NCBI GenBank assembly: GCA_964019135.1 | Contig: OZ025263.1 | Coordinates: 32,094,133 to 32,158,132, forward strand | Length of the DNA: 64,000 nt | Direction: 5' to 3' | Source of the DNA: Arenicola marina | Lineage: Eukaryota > Annelida > Polychaeta > Arenicolidae | Shown here: positions 47,700 to 63,100 of the stretch, in pieces | Layout of the letters: every line of letters starts with the position of its first letter | Numbering within the stretch: position 1 is the first letter of the stretch | Translations under genes and position numbers: made by a program | The notes under the pieces: model-generated | What the model saw: only the letters and a program-made list of their open reading frames with translations | What the model was told of the DNA's origin: nothing | The model's database searches: none

Positions 47700-50600
47700 G
47701 ACCGCAACCGAAGTCATTACTCCTACAACCACTCAAACCACAACTCCAACTACCACGGAAAACGCAACCCAGACCATGACCCCAACAACAACTGAAACCG
47801 TAACACCCACAACCACGAAAACCGAAACTCAAACCACCACTCCAACAACCACTCAAACTGCAACACCAACAACCCCGGAATCCTCTACTCTAACCACGAC
47901 GTCAGCAACCACTCAAAAGACAACACGTATTACCATAGAAACCCCAACCGAACCACGACTCCAGAAACCACTCAAACTACAACACCCGCAAATCAAAACA
48001 CCCACTTCCACAAAAAATCTCAACCGTAACGACGACCCTAAAAACATGATGCTCAAAAGAGATCCATTTCCATAGCAAATGCTACCCGAAGCACGACCTC
48101 AACAACCACTCAATCCATGACACCCTCCACCACGAAAACCGCAACTCAAACCACGAACCCAACAATCACTCAACCTACAACACCGACCACCACGGAAACA
48201 AAACCCAAACCACGACTCCAACAACCACTCAAGCTACAACACCAACCACCACGGAAACTACCACCCAGACCACGACACCAAGAACCACTCACACTGAAAC
48301 AAAAACTACAGCCCAAACCACAACTCCCAAAAAACCACTCAAAACCACAACTCCCAACCAATACGGACCCCACAACCAAAACCACGATCTCAGTAACAAC
48401 TCAAATCACAACACCCACTTCGACGCACTTACTACCCGGACCATTACCCCAACAACCTATCAAACGACAACACCCCCTACCACTGAAACCACTAACATGA
48501 CCACGACTCCAAAAACAACGCAAACCACAACACCAACTACCACGGAAACCACAACACCAACTACCACGGAAACCACGCCGCTGACCACGGGCCCATCACC
48601 CACTCCAATCACAACACCAACCGCCACGGAAGCCACAACTCAAGCCAGAGCACCAGCGACCACTCAAAACGACAACACAGATCCGAACGAAAACTACAAC
48701 CCAAATCATGGCCCCAACAATCACTCAAACCACAACACCCATTACCACAGACTACTATCCTGACCTCGACCCCAACAACCACTCAAACCACAACACCTAG
48801 TAGCTCTGAGGCCACAACACAGACGACTACCCCAACAACACCCACAACCGCGGAATTTTCTACCCTAACCACGACGTCAACTACCACCAAAAGAGAACGA
48901 GTATTACCACGGAAACCCCAAACCAACAACGAAGCCACTCACAACAAAGAAGCCACTCACACCATGACACCCCCTACCGCGGAAACTACTACTCCAACGA
49001 AGACCCCAACAAGCACTCAAACCAAAACACCGACCGCCACGGAATGCACAACCCAAACTACGACCCCAACAACCTCTCAAACCTCAACACCTAGTAGCTC
49101 TGAGGCGACAACCCAAACTACGACCCCAGCAACCTCTCAAACCACAACATTTAGTAGCTCTGAGGCCACAACCCAGACTACGACCCTAGCAACCTCTCAA
49201 ACCAGAACACTTAGTAGCTCTGAGGCCACAACCCAGACTACGACCCCAGCAACCTCTCAAACCACAACACTTAGTAGCTCTGAGGCCACAACCCAGACTA
49301 CGACCCCAACAACCTCCCAAACCACAACACCTAGTAGCTCTGAGGCCACAACCCAGACTACGACCCCAGCAACCTCTCAAACCACAACACTTAGTAGCTC
49401 TGAGGCCACAACCCAGACTACGACCCCAGCAACCACACAAACCATTAAGGAAACAACAACCGAAGTCATTACTCGAACAACCAACAACCACTCAAACCAC
49501 AACACCAACCGCCACGGAAACCACAACCAAGACCACGATTTCAACAGTCACTCCAACCACGACACCCACTGCCACGGAAACTAAAACCCAAATCCGCAAC
49601 AGAAAGCATAACCCAGAGCACGAAGCCAGCAAACATTCAAACCATGGCACCCACCGCAACGGAAACCGCAGCCCAAACCACAACTTCAACAACGACTCAA
49701 AACCACAACACCCACTTCCACTGAAACTACACCCCAAACCACGAATCGCGAAACCGATCAAACCACAAGTCCGACCACCACGGACACAATAACCGAAACC
49801 ACGATCCCAACATCCACTCAAAATATGACGCCCACCACAACGGAAACCACAACCCAGACCATGTCCCCAACAACCACTTAAACCACAACACCAAAAAAAC
49901 CAGAAACAACTGCCATGAGCACCACCCCAACAACCACTCAAACCACAACTCCAACTACCACGGAAAACGCAACCCAGACCATGACCCCAACAACAACTGA
50001 AACCGTAACACCCACAACCACGAAAACCGAAACTCAAACCACCACTCCAACAACCACTCAAACTGCAACACCAACAACCCAGGAATCCTCTACTCTAACC
50101 ACGACGTCAGCAACCACTCAAAAGACAACACGTATTACCACAGAAACCCCAACCGAACCACGACTCGAGAAACCACTCAAACTACAACACCCGCAAAAAT
50201 AAAAACACCCACTTCCACAAAAAATCTCAACCGTAACGACGACCCTAAAAACATGATGCTCAAAAGAGATCCATTTCCAAAGCAAATGCTACCCGAAGCA
50301 CGACCTCAACAACCACTCAATCCATGACACCCTCCACCACGAAAACCGCAACTCAAACCACGAACCCAACAATCATTCAACCTACAACACCGACCACCAC
50401 GGAAACAAAACCCAAACCACGACTCCAACAACCACTCAAGCTACAACACCAACCACCACGGAAACTACCACCCAGACCACGACACCAAGAACCACTCACA
50501 CTGCAACAAAAACTACAGCCCAAACCACAACTCCCAAAAAACCACTCAAAACCACAACTCCCAACCAATACGGACCCCACAACCAAAACCACGATCTCAG

Positions 50601-53600
50601 CAACAACTCAAATCACAACACCCACTTCGACGCACTTACTACCCGGACCATTACCCCAACAACCTATCAAACGACAACACCCACTACCACTGAAACCACT
50701 AACATGACCACGACTCCAAAAACAACGCAAACCACAACACCAACTACCACGGAAACCACAACACCAACTACCACGGAAACCACGCCGCTGACCACGGGCC
50801 CAACACCCACTCCAATCACAACACCAACCGCCACGGAAGCCACAACTCAGGCCAGAGCACCAGCGACCACTCAAAACGACAACACAGATCCGAACGAAAA
50901 CTACAACCCAAATCATGGCCCCAACAATCACTCAAACCACAACACCCATTACCACAGACTACTATCCTGACCTCGACCCCAACAACCACTCAAACCACAA
51001 CACCTAGTAGCCCTGAGGCCACAACACAGACGACTACCCCAGCAACCACTCAAACCACAACTCCAACTACCACGGAAAACGCAACCCAGGCAATGACCCC
51101 AACTACCACTCAACAACAACACCCACAACCGCGGAATCCTCTACCCTAACCACGACGTCAACTACCACCAAAAGAGAACGAGTATTACCACGGAAACCCC
51201 AAACCAACAACGAAGCCACTCACAACAAAGAAGCCACTCACACCATGACACACCCTACCGCGGAAACTACTACTCCAACGAAGACCCCAACAAGCACTCA
51301 AACCAAAACACCGACCGCCACGGAATGCACAACCCAAACTACGACCCCAACAACCTCTCAAACCTCAACACCTAGTAGCTCTGAGGCGACAACCCAAACT
51401 ACGACCCCAGCAACCTCTCAAACCACAACATTTAGTAGCTCTGAGGCCACAACCCAGACTACGACCCTAGCAACCTCTCAAACCAGAACACTTAGTAGCT
51501 CTGAGGCCACAACCCAGACTACGACCCCAGCAACCTCTCAAACCACAACACTTAGTAGCTCTGAGGCCACAACCCAGACTACGACCCCAACAACCTCCCA
51601 AACCACAACACCTAGTAGCTCTGAGGCCACAACCCAGACTACGACCCCAGCAACCTCTCAAACCACAACACTTAGTAGCTCTGAGGCCACAACCCAGACT
51701 ACGACCCCAGCAACCACACAAACCATTAAGGAAACAACAACCGAAGTCATTACTCGAACAACCAACAACCACTCAAACCACAACACCAACCGCCACGGAA
51801 ACCACAACCAAGACCACAATTTCAACAGTCACTCCAACCACGACACCCACTGCCACGGAAACTAAAACCCAAATCCGCAACAGAAAGCATAACCCAGAGC
51901 ACGAAGCCAGCAAACATTCAAACCATGGCACCCACCGCAACGGAAACCGCAGCCCAAACCACAACTTCAACAACGACTCAAAACCACAACACCCACTTCC
52001 ACTGAAACTACACCCCAAACCACGAATCGCGAAACCGATCAAACCACAAGTCCGACCACCACGGACACAATAACCGAAACCACGATCCCAACATCCACTC
52101 AAAATATGACGCCCACCACAACGGAAACCACAACCCAGACCATGTCCCCAACAACCACTTAAACCACAACACCAAAAAAACCAGAAACAACTGCCATGAG
52201 CACCACCCCAACAACCACTCAAACCACAACTCCAACTACCACGGAAAACGCAACCCAGACCATGACCCCAACAACAACTGAAACCGTAACACCCACAACC
52301 ACGAAAACCGAAACTCAAACCACCACTCCAACAACCACTCAAACTGCAACACCAACAACCCCGGAATCCTCTACTCTAACCACGACGTCAGCAACCACTC
52401 AAAAGACAACACGTATTACCACAGAAACCCCAACCGAACCACGACTCGAGAAACCACTCAAACTACAACACCCGCAAAAATAAAAACACCCACTTCCACA
52501 AAAAATCTCAACCGTAACGACGACCCTAAAAACATGATGCTCAAAAGAGATCCATTTCCAAAGCAAATGCTACCCGAAGCACGACCTCAACAACCACTCA
52601 ATCCATGACACCCTCCACCACGAAAACCGCAACTCAAACCACGAACCCAACAATCACTCAATCTACAACACCGACCACCACGGAAACAAAACCCAAACCA
52701 CGACACCAAGAACCACTCACACTGCAACAAAAACTACAGCCCAAACCACAACTCCCAAAAAACCACTCAAAACCACAACTCCCAACCAATACGGACCCCA
52801 CAACCAAAACCACGATCTCAGCAACAACTCAAATCACAACACCCACTTCGACGCACTTACTACCCTGACCATTACCCCAACAACCTATCAAACGACAACA
52901 CCCACTACCACTGAAACCACTAACATGACCACGACTCCAAAAACAACGCAAACCACAACACCAACTACCACGGAAACCACAACACCAACTACCACGGAAA
53001 CCACGCCGCTGACCACGGGCCCAACACCCACTCCAATCACAACACCAACCGCCACGGAAGCCACAACCCAAGCCAGAGCACCAGCGACCACTCAAAACGA
53101 CAACACAGATCCGAACGAAAACTACAACCCAAATCATGGCCCCAACAATCACTCAAACCACAACACCCATTACCACAGACTACTATCCTGACCTCGACCC
53201 CAACAACCACTCAAACCACAACACCTAGTAGCTCTGAGGCCACAACACAGACGACTACCCCAGCAACCACTCAAACCACAACTCCAACTACCACGGAAAA
53301 CGCAACCCAGGCAATGACCCCAACTACCACTCAACAACAACACCCACAACCGCGGAATCCTCTACCCTAACCACGACGTCAACTACCACCAAAAGAGAAC
53401 GAGTATTACCACGGAAACCCCAAACCAACAACGAAGCCACTCACAACAAAGAAGCCACTCACACCATGACACCCCCTACCGCGGAAACTACTACTCCAAC
53501 GAAGACCCCAACAAGCACTCAAACCAAAACACCGACCGCCACGGAATGCACAACCCAAACTACGACCCCAACAACCTCTCAAACCTCAACACCTAGTAGC

Positions 53601-54110
53601 TCTGAGGCGACAACCCAAACTACGACCCCAGCAACCTCTCAAACCACAAAATTTAGTAGCTCTGAGGCCACAACCCAGACTACGACCCTAGCAACCTCTC
53701 AAACCAGAACACTTAGTAGCTCTGAGGCCACAACCCAGACTACGACCCCAGCAACCTCTCAAACCACAACACTTAGTAGCTCTGAGGCCACAACCCAGAC
53801 TACGACCCCAACAACCTCCCAAACCACAACACCTAGTAGCTCTGAGGCCACAACCCAGACTACGACCCCAGCAACCTCTCAAACCACAACACTTAGTAGC
53901 TCTGAGGCCACAACCCAGTCTACGACCCCAGCAACCACACAAACCATTAAGGAAACAACAACCGAAGTCATTACTCGAACAACCAACAACCACTCAAACC
54001 ACAACACCAACCGCCACGGAAACCACAACCAAGACCACGATTTCAACAGTCACTCCAACCACGACACCCACTGCCACGGAAACTAAAACCCAAATCACGA
54101 CTCGAGAAAC
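47700..54110. repeat. Higher-order tandem block of about 2.28 kb, three copies
   Basis: Equivalent points recur at 48964, 51245 and 53466 (steps of 2,281 and 2,221 bp), at 48117, 50324 and 52605, and at 49915, 52196 and 54509. The differences between steps are close to whole 60-bp units, as expected for unequal exchange. Each copy contains a run of 60-bp units carrying tagtagctctgaggc. The first and third copies differ more at their edges. Confidence 0.85.
49081..49440. repeat. Homogenised 60-bp subarray with Ser-Ser-Glu variant
   Basis: Six successive units of exactly 60 bp share acctagtagctctgaggcca, reading PSSSEATTQTTTPATSQTTT. The same subarray occurs in copies at about 51360-51720 and 53580-53940, and shortened by exactly two units at about 60842-61080. 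Confidence 0.9.
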
Positions 54111-57100
54111 CGTCAAACCACAAGTCCAACCTTCAATGACAATAACCCAAAACACGATACCAACAAGGAGTCAAACAATGACGTCCACCGCAACAGAAAG
54201 CATAACCCAGAGCACGAAGCCAGCAAACATTCAAACCATGGCACCCACCGCAACGGAAACCGCAGCCCAAACCACAACTTCAACAACGACTCAAAACCAC
54301 AATACCCACTTCCACTGAAACTACACCCCAAACCACGAATCGCGAAACCGATCAAACCACAAGTCCGACCACCACGAACACAATAACCGAAACCACGATC
54401 CCAACATCCACTCAAAATATGACGCCCACCACAACGGAAACCACAACCCAGACCATGTCCCCAACAACCACTTAAACCACAACACCAAAAAAACCAGAAA
54501 CAACTGCCATGAGCACCACCCCAACAACCACTCAAACCACAACATCCACTACCACTAAGACCACGACCCAGACCACAACACCAACAACCACTCAAACCAC
54601 AACACTCACTACCACGGAAACAACTACCCAGACCACTACCCCAACAACCTCTCAAACCACAACACCCACTACCACTGAGACCACAACCCAGACCGCGACT
54701 CCAACAACCCAAACTCCAAACCCAACTACCACGACCCTGACCACAGGCCCAACACCCACTCCAATCACAACACCCACCACCACGGAAACCACAGCCCAAG
54801 CCACAACTCCAACAACCACGCAAACCCACAACACCAACCAGAACAAAAACCACAACATCAACCAGAACGAAAGCCACAACATAAACCAAGACTCGAGAAT
54901 CAACTCAAACCGACCACCGCTCAATATATGACACCCACCACAACGGAAACCACAACCCAAACCACCACCCCAGCAACAACTCAAACCACAGCACCCACTT
55001 CGACTGAACTACAACCCAGACCACTACCCCAACAACTTATAAAACGAAACACCCACTACCACTGAGACCACAATGCAGACCGCGACTCCAACAACCACTC
55101 AACCCACAACACCAACCACCACGGAACCCACAGCCGAAAGCACGACCCCAGCAAATATTAAAACCGCAACACCAACCAGAACGTAAACCACAACATAAAC
55201 CAAGGCTCGAGAAACGACTAAAACCCAGGTCCAACCACCACGGACACATTAACCCAAACTACGATCCCAACAACCACTCAAAACTTGACACCCTCCACAA
55301 CGGAAACCACTACCCCGACTACAACTCCAACCACCACTCAAACCACAACACCCACTTCGACGCGACTACTACCCAGACGACTACCCCAACAACCTATCAA
55401 AGGACAACATCCACTACCACTGTTACCACAACAAAGACCACGGGTCCAACAACAACACAAACCACAACACCAACTACCACGGAAACCACGACCCTGATCA
55501 CGGGCTCAATACCCACTCCAATCACAACATTAACTACCACGGAAGCCACAACCTAAGCCACAACACCAACAACCACTCAAAACGACAACACCAACCAGAT
55601 TAAAACAACAACCTCAACCACGACTTGAGATACCAATCAAACAAAAGGTCCGACCACCGCGGACACAATAACCCGAACCACGACCCCAACAACCACTCAA
55701 AATATGACACTCACCCCAACGGAAACACCAACCCGGAGCACGCACCCAACAACCACTGAAACCACAACACCCACTTCCGCGGAAGTACTACCCGGCCCAT
55801 GGGCCCAATAACCCGAACCACGACCCCAAAAACCACTCAAAATATGACACCCACCCCAACGAAAACACCAACCCAAACCACGACCACAACAACCACTCAA
55901 TCCACAACACCCACTTCCGCGGAAATACTACCCAGCCCATGGGCCCAATGCCTACTCTAACTACAAAACCAAGCTACCCGGGAACAACAGCCCAAACCAC
56001 AATTCCAACAAGCAATTAAACCTCAAAATCCACTACCACGGAAACTATTATCCTGTCTACGACCCCATCAACCACGCAAGCTACAACACCCACTACCACG
56101 GAAACCACAACCCAAACCACGACTCGAGAAGCCACTCAAACCACAAGTCCAACCACCACGGACACAATAACCCAAACTACGATCTCAACAACCACTCAAA
56201 ACGTGACACCCGCCACAAAGGAAATCACAACCCAGACCACAACTCCAACAACCGCTCAAACCTCAACAAACACTACCACGGAAACTAAAATCCCAGGTAC
56301 GACTCCAACCACTCAAACCATGACGCCCACCACAAAGGAAACCACAACACAGACCACGACTCCAAGAACCACTCAAACCACAACACCAACCATCACAGAA
56401 ACGAAAACCTAAACCATGAATCCAACAACCGCTCAAACCACAACACCCATTACCTGGGAAACTATAGCGCAAGCCACCACTTCAGCAACCACTCGAACCA
56501 AAAGGCCAAACAATACGGGAACAATAACCCAAGCCACAACCCCTCAAACCATGCCACCCACCACAACGGAAACCACAAGCCAGACCACAACCCCAACAAC
56601 CAATCAAAAGACAACAACCATTGCCACGGAACTGCTACTCAAACCACGACCCCAACAACCACACGAACCATAAAAGAAACTGCAAACGAAATCATTACTC
56701 CAACAACCACTCAAGCGATAAAATCCACTAACATGGAAACTAAAATCGATACCACGACTCCAATCACTCAAGCCACGACGTCCACCACAACGGAAAGTAC
56801 GACCCAGACCACGATCTTAAGAACCACTCAAGCCACAACAACCACCACAACGGAAACCACAATCCATACCGCGACTCCAGCAACCACTCAAACGATAAAA
56901 ATCCACTACCAACGGAGACTAAAACCCAAACCACGACTTCAACAGCAACTCAAACCACAACCTTAATCAACACAGAAACTAAAACCCAAAGCACGACCCC
57001 AACAGGCCCTCAAAAACCTGTCACCCACCACCACGGAAACCACGACCCAGACCACGACCCCAACAACCACTGAAGACGCAACACCCATTGCCAGGGACAC

Positions 57101-60100
57101 AACTACCCAGACTACGACCCAAGCAGTCAGTCAAGCCACAACATCCGCCACCACGGAAACCGCAACCCAGACCAAGACATAAACAACTACTGAAACGACA
57201 ACACCAACCAGCGCGGAACCAAAGACCCCAATCACGATTTCAACAAAAATCAAACGACTACCATCAAAATTACTACCCAGACCAAGACCACAATAGCCAC
57301 TCCAACCACAACACTAATTACCTAGGAAACCACAACCCAAGCCACGACTCCCACTAACACTCATACTACAACACCAACAGCCACTCAAACCATAACCCAA
57401 ACCACTACCGGAACAACCACTCAAACCGTCAAGGGAACTGCAACCGAAGTCATTATTCCAATAACCACTCAAGCGATAAAAATCCACTACGCGGAGAACA
57501 CAACCTAAACCACGACTCCAACTACCACTCAAACCATGATACCCACCAAAAACGGAAACTTCGACTCAGACCACGACCCCAACAACCACTCAAACCACAA
57601 TACCCACCACCACGGAAACCAAAACCCAGACCACGACACCAACAACCACTCAAACCACAGCACCCACTTCCACTGAAACTACTATCCAGACCACGAACCC
57701 AACAACCACTCATACCACAACACCCACTTCCACTGAAACTACTACCCAGAGCACGATACCAACAACCACTCAAACCACAACACCCACTTCCACAAAAACT
57801 GCTACCCAGGTCACGACAACAACCAGTTAAATCACAAACCTAACCATCACAGGAACTAAGCCCTAAACCATGACTCTCAACAACCACTCAAATCACAACA
57901 CTGACCACCGCGGAAACACAACCCGAACCCAGATTTCAACAGCCACTCAGACCACAACACCAACCACCACGGAAACCAACACCCCAACCACGGCCCCAAC
58001 AATAACTCAAACCACAACATCAGCCACCACAGAAACTAAGATCCAAACCACGACCCCAGGAACTACTCAAACCACCACACCAACCTCTACATGAAATAAA
58101 ATCCAAACCACGGCCCCAAAGACCACTCGATAACTCGGGCTCTACTACACAGACCACGAGCCAAAACATCCACCCTAACCACAACACCCACTACCACGCA
58201 GCAACTACGGTGACCACGGTCCAACAACAACATGAACCACAACACCAACCACATAACCATCAAGGAGACCGCAACCGAAGTCATTACTCCTAAAACCACT
58301 CAAACCACAACTCCAACTACCACGGAAAACGCAACCCAGACCATGACCCCAACAACAACTGAAACCGTAACACCCACAACCACGAAAACCGCAACTCAAA
58401 CCACCACTCCAACAACCACTCAAACTGCAACACCAAAAACCCGGAATCCTCTACCCTTACCACGACGTCAGCAACCACTTAAAAGGCAACACGTATTACC
58501 ACAGAAACCCCAACCGAACCACGACTCGAGAAACCGCTCAAACTATGACACCCCCTACCGCGGAAACTACTACCCCGACCCCAACAAATACTCAAACCAC
58601 AACACTGACCACCACGAAAACTACAACCCAAATGACGACCCCAACAACCACTCAAACCACAACACCCACTACCACGGATACTAAGACCTAAACCATGACT
58701 CCAACAACCGCTCAAACCCCAACACCCATTACTATAACGCAAACCACCACTTCAGCAACCAGTCGAACCAAAAGGCCGACCAACGCGGGAACAATAACCC
58801 AAGTCACAGCCCCTCACACCATGCCACCCACCACAACGGAAACCACAACCCACACCACGATCCTAGCAACCACTCAAATCAAAACACCCACTTAGACGAA
58901 AATCTCAACCGTAACGACGACCCTAAAAACATGATACTCAAAAGAGAAGCACGACCTCAACAACCACCCAATCCATGACACCCTCCACCACGAAAACCAC
59001 AACTCAAACCACGAACCCAACAATCACTCAATCTACAACACCGACCACCACGGAAACAAAACCCAAACCACGACTCCAACAACCACTCAAGCTACAACCC
59101 CGACCACCACGGAAACAAACCCCAAACCATGACCCCAACAAACCACTCAAACTACAACACCGATCACCACGGAAACAAAACCCAAACCACGACTCCAACA
59201 ACCACTCAAGCTACAACCCCGACCACCACGGAAACAAAACCCAAACCATGACCTCAACAAACCACTCAAACTACAACACCGATCACCACGGAAACAAACC
59301 CCAAACCATGACCCCAACAAACCACTCAAACTACAACACCGATCACCACGGAAACAAACCCCAAACCATGACCCCAACAAACCACTCAAACTACAACACC
59401 GACCACCACGGAAACAAAACCCAAACCACGACTCCAACAACCACTCAAGCTACAACCCCGACCACCACGGAAACAAACCCCAAACCACGACTCCAACAAC
59501 CACTCAAGCTACAACCCCGACCACCACGGAAACAAACCCTAAACCATGACCCCAACAAACCACTCAAACTACAACACCGACCACCACGGAAACAAAACCC
59601 AAACCACGACTCCAACAATCACTCAAGCTACAACACCGACCACCACGGAAACAAACCCCAAACCATGACCCCAACAAACCACTCAAACTACAACACCGAC
59701 CACCACGAAAACAAAACCCAAACCACGACTCCAACAATCACTCAAGCTACAACCCCGACCACCACGGAAACAAACCCCAAACCATGACCCCAACAAACCA
59801 CTCAAACTACAACACCGACCACCACGGAAACAAACCCCAAACCACGACTCCAACAACCACTCAAGCTACAACCCCGACCACCACGGAAACAAACCCCAAA
59901 CCATGACCCCAACAAACCACTCAAACTACAACACCGACCACCACGGAAACAAAACCCAAACCACGACACCAAGAACCACTCACACTGCAACAAAAACTAC
60001 AGCCCAAACCACAACTCCCAAAAAACCACTCAAAACCACAACTCCCAACCAATACGGACCCCACAACCAAAACCACGATCTCAGCAACAACTCAAATCAC

Positions 60101-63100
60101 AACACCCACTTCGACGCACTTACTACCCGGACCATTACCCCAACAACCTATCAAACGACAACACCCACTACCACTGAAACCACTAACATGACCACGACTC
60201 CAAAAACAACGCAAACCACAACACCAACTACCACGGAAACCACAACACCAACTACCACGGAAACCACGCCGCTGACCACGGGCCCAACACCCACTCCAAT
60301 CACAACACCAACCGCCACGGAAGCCACAACCCAAGCCAGAGCACCAGCGACCACTCAAAACGACAACACAGATCCGAACGAAAACTACAACCCAAATCAT
60401 GGCCCCAACAATCACTCAAACCACAACACCCATTACCACAGACTACTATCCTGACCTCGACCCCAACAACCACTCAAACCACAACACCTAGTAGCTCTGA
60501 GGCCACAACACAGACGACTACCCCAGCAACCACTCAAACCACAACTCCAACTACCACGGAAAACGCAACCCAGGCAATGACCCCAACTACCACTCAACAA
60601 CAACACCCACAACCGCGGAATCCTCTACCCTAACCACGACGTCAACTACCACCAAAAGAGAACGAGTATTACCACGGAAACCCCAAACCAACAACGAAGC
60701 CACTCACAACAAAGAAGCCACTCACACCATGACACCCCCTACCGCGGAAACTACTACTCCAACGAAGACCCCAACAAGCACTCAAACCAAAACACCGACC
60801 GCCACGGAATGCACAACCCAAACTACGACCCCAACAACCTCTCAAACCTCAACACCTAGTAGCTCTGAGGCGACAACCCAAACTACGACCCCAGCAACCT
60901 CTCAAACCACAACATTTAGTAGCTCTGAGGCCACAACCCAGACTACGACCCTAGCAACCTCTCAAACCAGAACACTTAGTAGCTCTGAGGCCACAACCCA
61001 GACTACGACCCCAGCAACCTCTCAAACCACAACACTTAGTAGCTCTGAGGCCACAACCCAGTCTACGACCCCAGCAACCACACAAACCATTAAGGAAACA
61101 ACAACCGAAGTCATTACTCGAACAACCAACAACCACTCAAACCACAACACCAACCGCCACGGAAACCACAACCAAGACCACGATTTCAACAGTCACTCCA
61201 ACCACGACACCCACTGCCACGGAAACTAAAACCCAAATCACGACTCGAGAAACCGTCAAACCACAAGTCCAACCTTCAATGACAATAACCCAAAACACGA
61301 TACCAACAAGGAGTCAAACAATGACGTCCACCGCAACAGAAAGCATAACCCAGAGCACGAAGCCAGCAAACATTCAAACCATGGCACCCACCGCAACGGA
61401 AACCGCAGCCCAAACCACAACTTCAACAACGACTCAAAACCACAATACCCACTTCCACTGAAACTACACCCCAAACCACGAATCGCGAAACCGATCAAAC
61501 CACAAGTCCGACCACCACGGACACAATAACCGAAACCACGATCCCAACATCCACTCAAAATATGACGCCCATCACAACGGAAACCACAACCCAGACCATG
61601 TCCCCAACAACCACTTAAACCACAACACCAAAAAAACCAGAAACAACTGCCATGAGCACCACCCCAACAACCACTCAAACCACAACATCCACTACCACTA
61701 AGACCACGACCCAGACCACAACACCAACAACCACTCAAACCACAACACTCACTACCACGGAAACAACTACCCAGACCACTACCCCAACAACCTCTCAAAC
61801 CACAACACCCACTACCACTGAGACCACAACCCAGACCGCGACTCCAACAACCCAAACTCCAAACCCAACTACCACGACCCTGACCACAGGCCCAACACCC
61901 ACTCCAATCACAACACCCACCACCACGGAAACCACAGCCCAAGCCACAACTCCAACAACCACTCAAACCCACAACACCAACCAGAACAAAAACCACAACA
62001 TCAACCAGAACGAAAGCCACAACATAAACCAAGACTCGAGAATCAACTCAAACCGACCACCGCTCAATATATGACACCCACCACAACGGAAACCACAACC
62101 CAAACCACCACCCCAGCAACAACTCAAACCACAGCACCCACTTCGACTGAACTACAACCCAGACCACTACCCCAACAACTTATAAAACGAAACACCCACT
62201 ACCACTGAGACCACAATGCAGACCGCGACTCCAACAACCACTCAACCCACAACACCAACCACCACGGAACCCACAGCCGAAACCACGACACCAGCAAATA
62301 TTAAAACCGCAACACCAACCAGAACGTAAACCACAACATAAACCAAGGCTCGAGAAACGACTAAAACCCAGGTCCAACCACCACGGACACATTAACCCAA
62401 ACTACGATCCCAACAACCACTCAAAACTTGACACCCTCCACAACGGAAACCACTACCCCGACTACAACTCCAACCACCACTCAAACCACAACACCCACTT
62501 CGACGCGACTACTACCCAGACGACTACCCCAACAACCTATCAAAGGACAACATCCACTACCACTGTTACCACAACAAAGACCACGGGTCCAAAAACAACA
62601 CAAACCACAACACCAACTACCACGGAAACCACGACCCTGACCACGGGCTCAATACCCACTCCAATCACAACATTAACTACCACGAAAGCCACAACCTAAG
62701 CCACAACACCAACAACCACTCAAAACGACAACACCAACCAGATTAAAACAACAACCTCAACCACGACTTGAGATACCAATCAAACAAAAGGTCCGACCAC
62801 CGCGGACACAATAACCCGAACCACGACCCCAACAACCACTCAAAATATGACACTCACCCCAACGGAAACACCAACCCGGAGCACGCACCCAACAACCACT
62901 GAAACCACAACACCCACTTCCGCGGAAGTACTACCCGGCCCATGGGCCCAATAACCCGAACCACGACCCCAAAAACCACTCAAAATATGACACCCACCCC
63001 AACGAAAACACCAACCCAAACCACGACCACAACAACCACTCAATCCACAACACCCACTTCCGCGGAAATACTACCCAGCCCATGGGCCCAATGCCTACTC

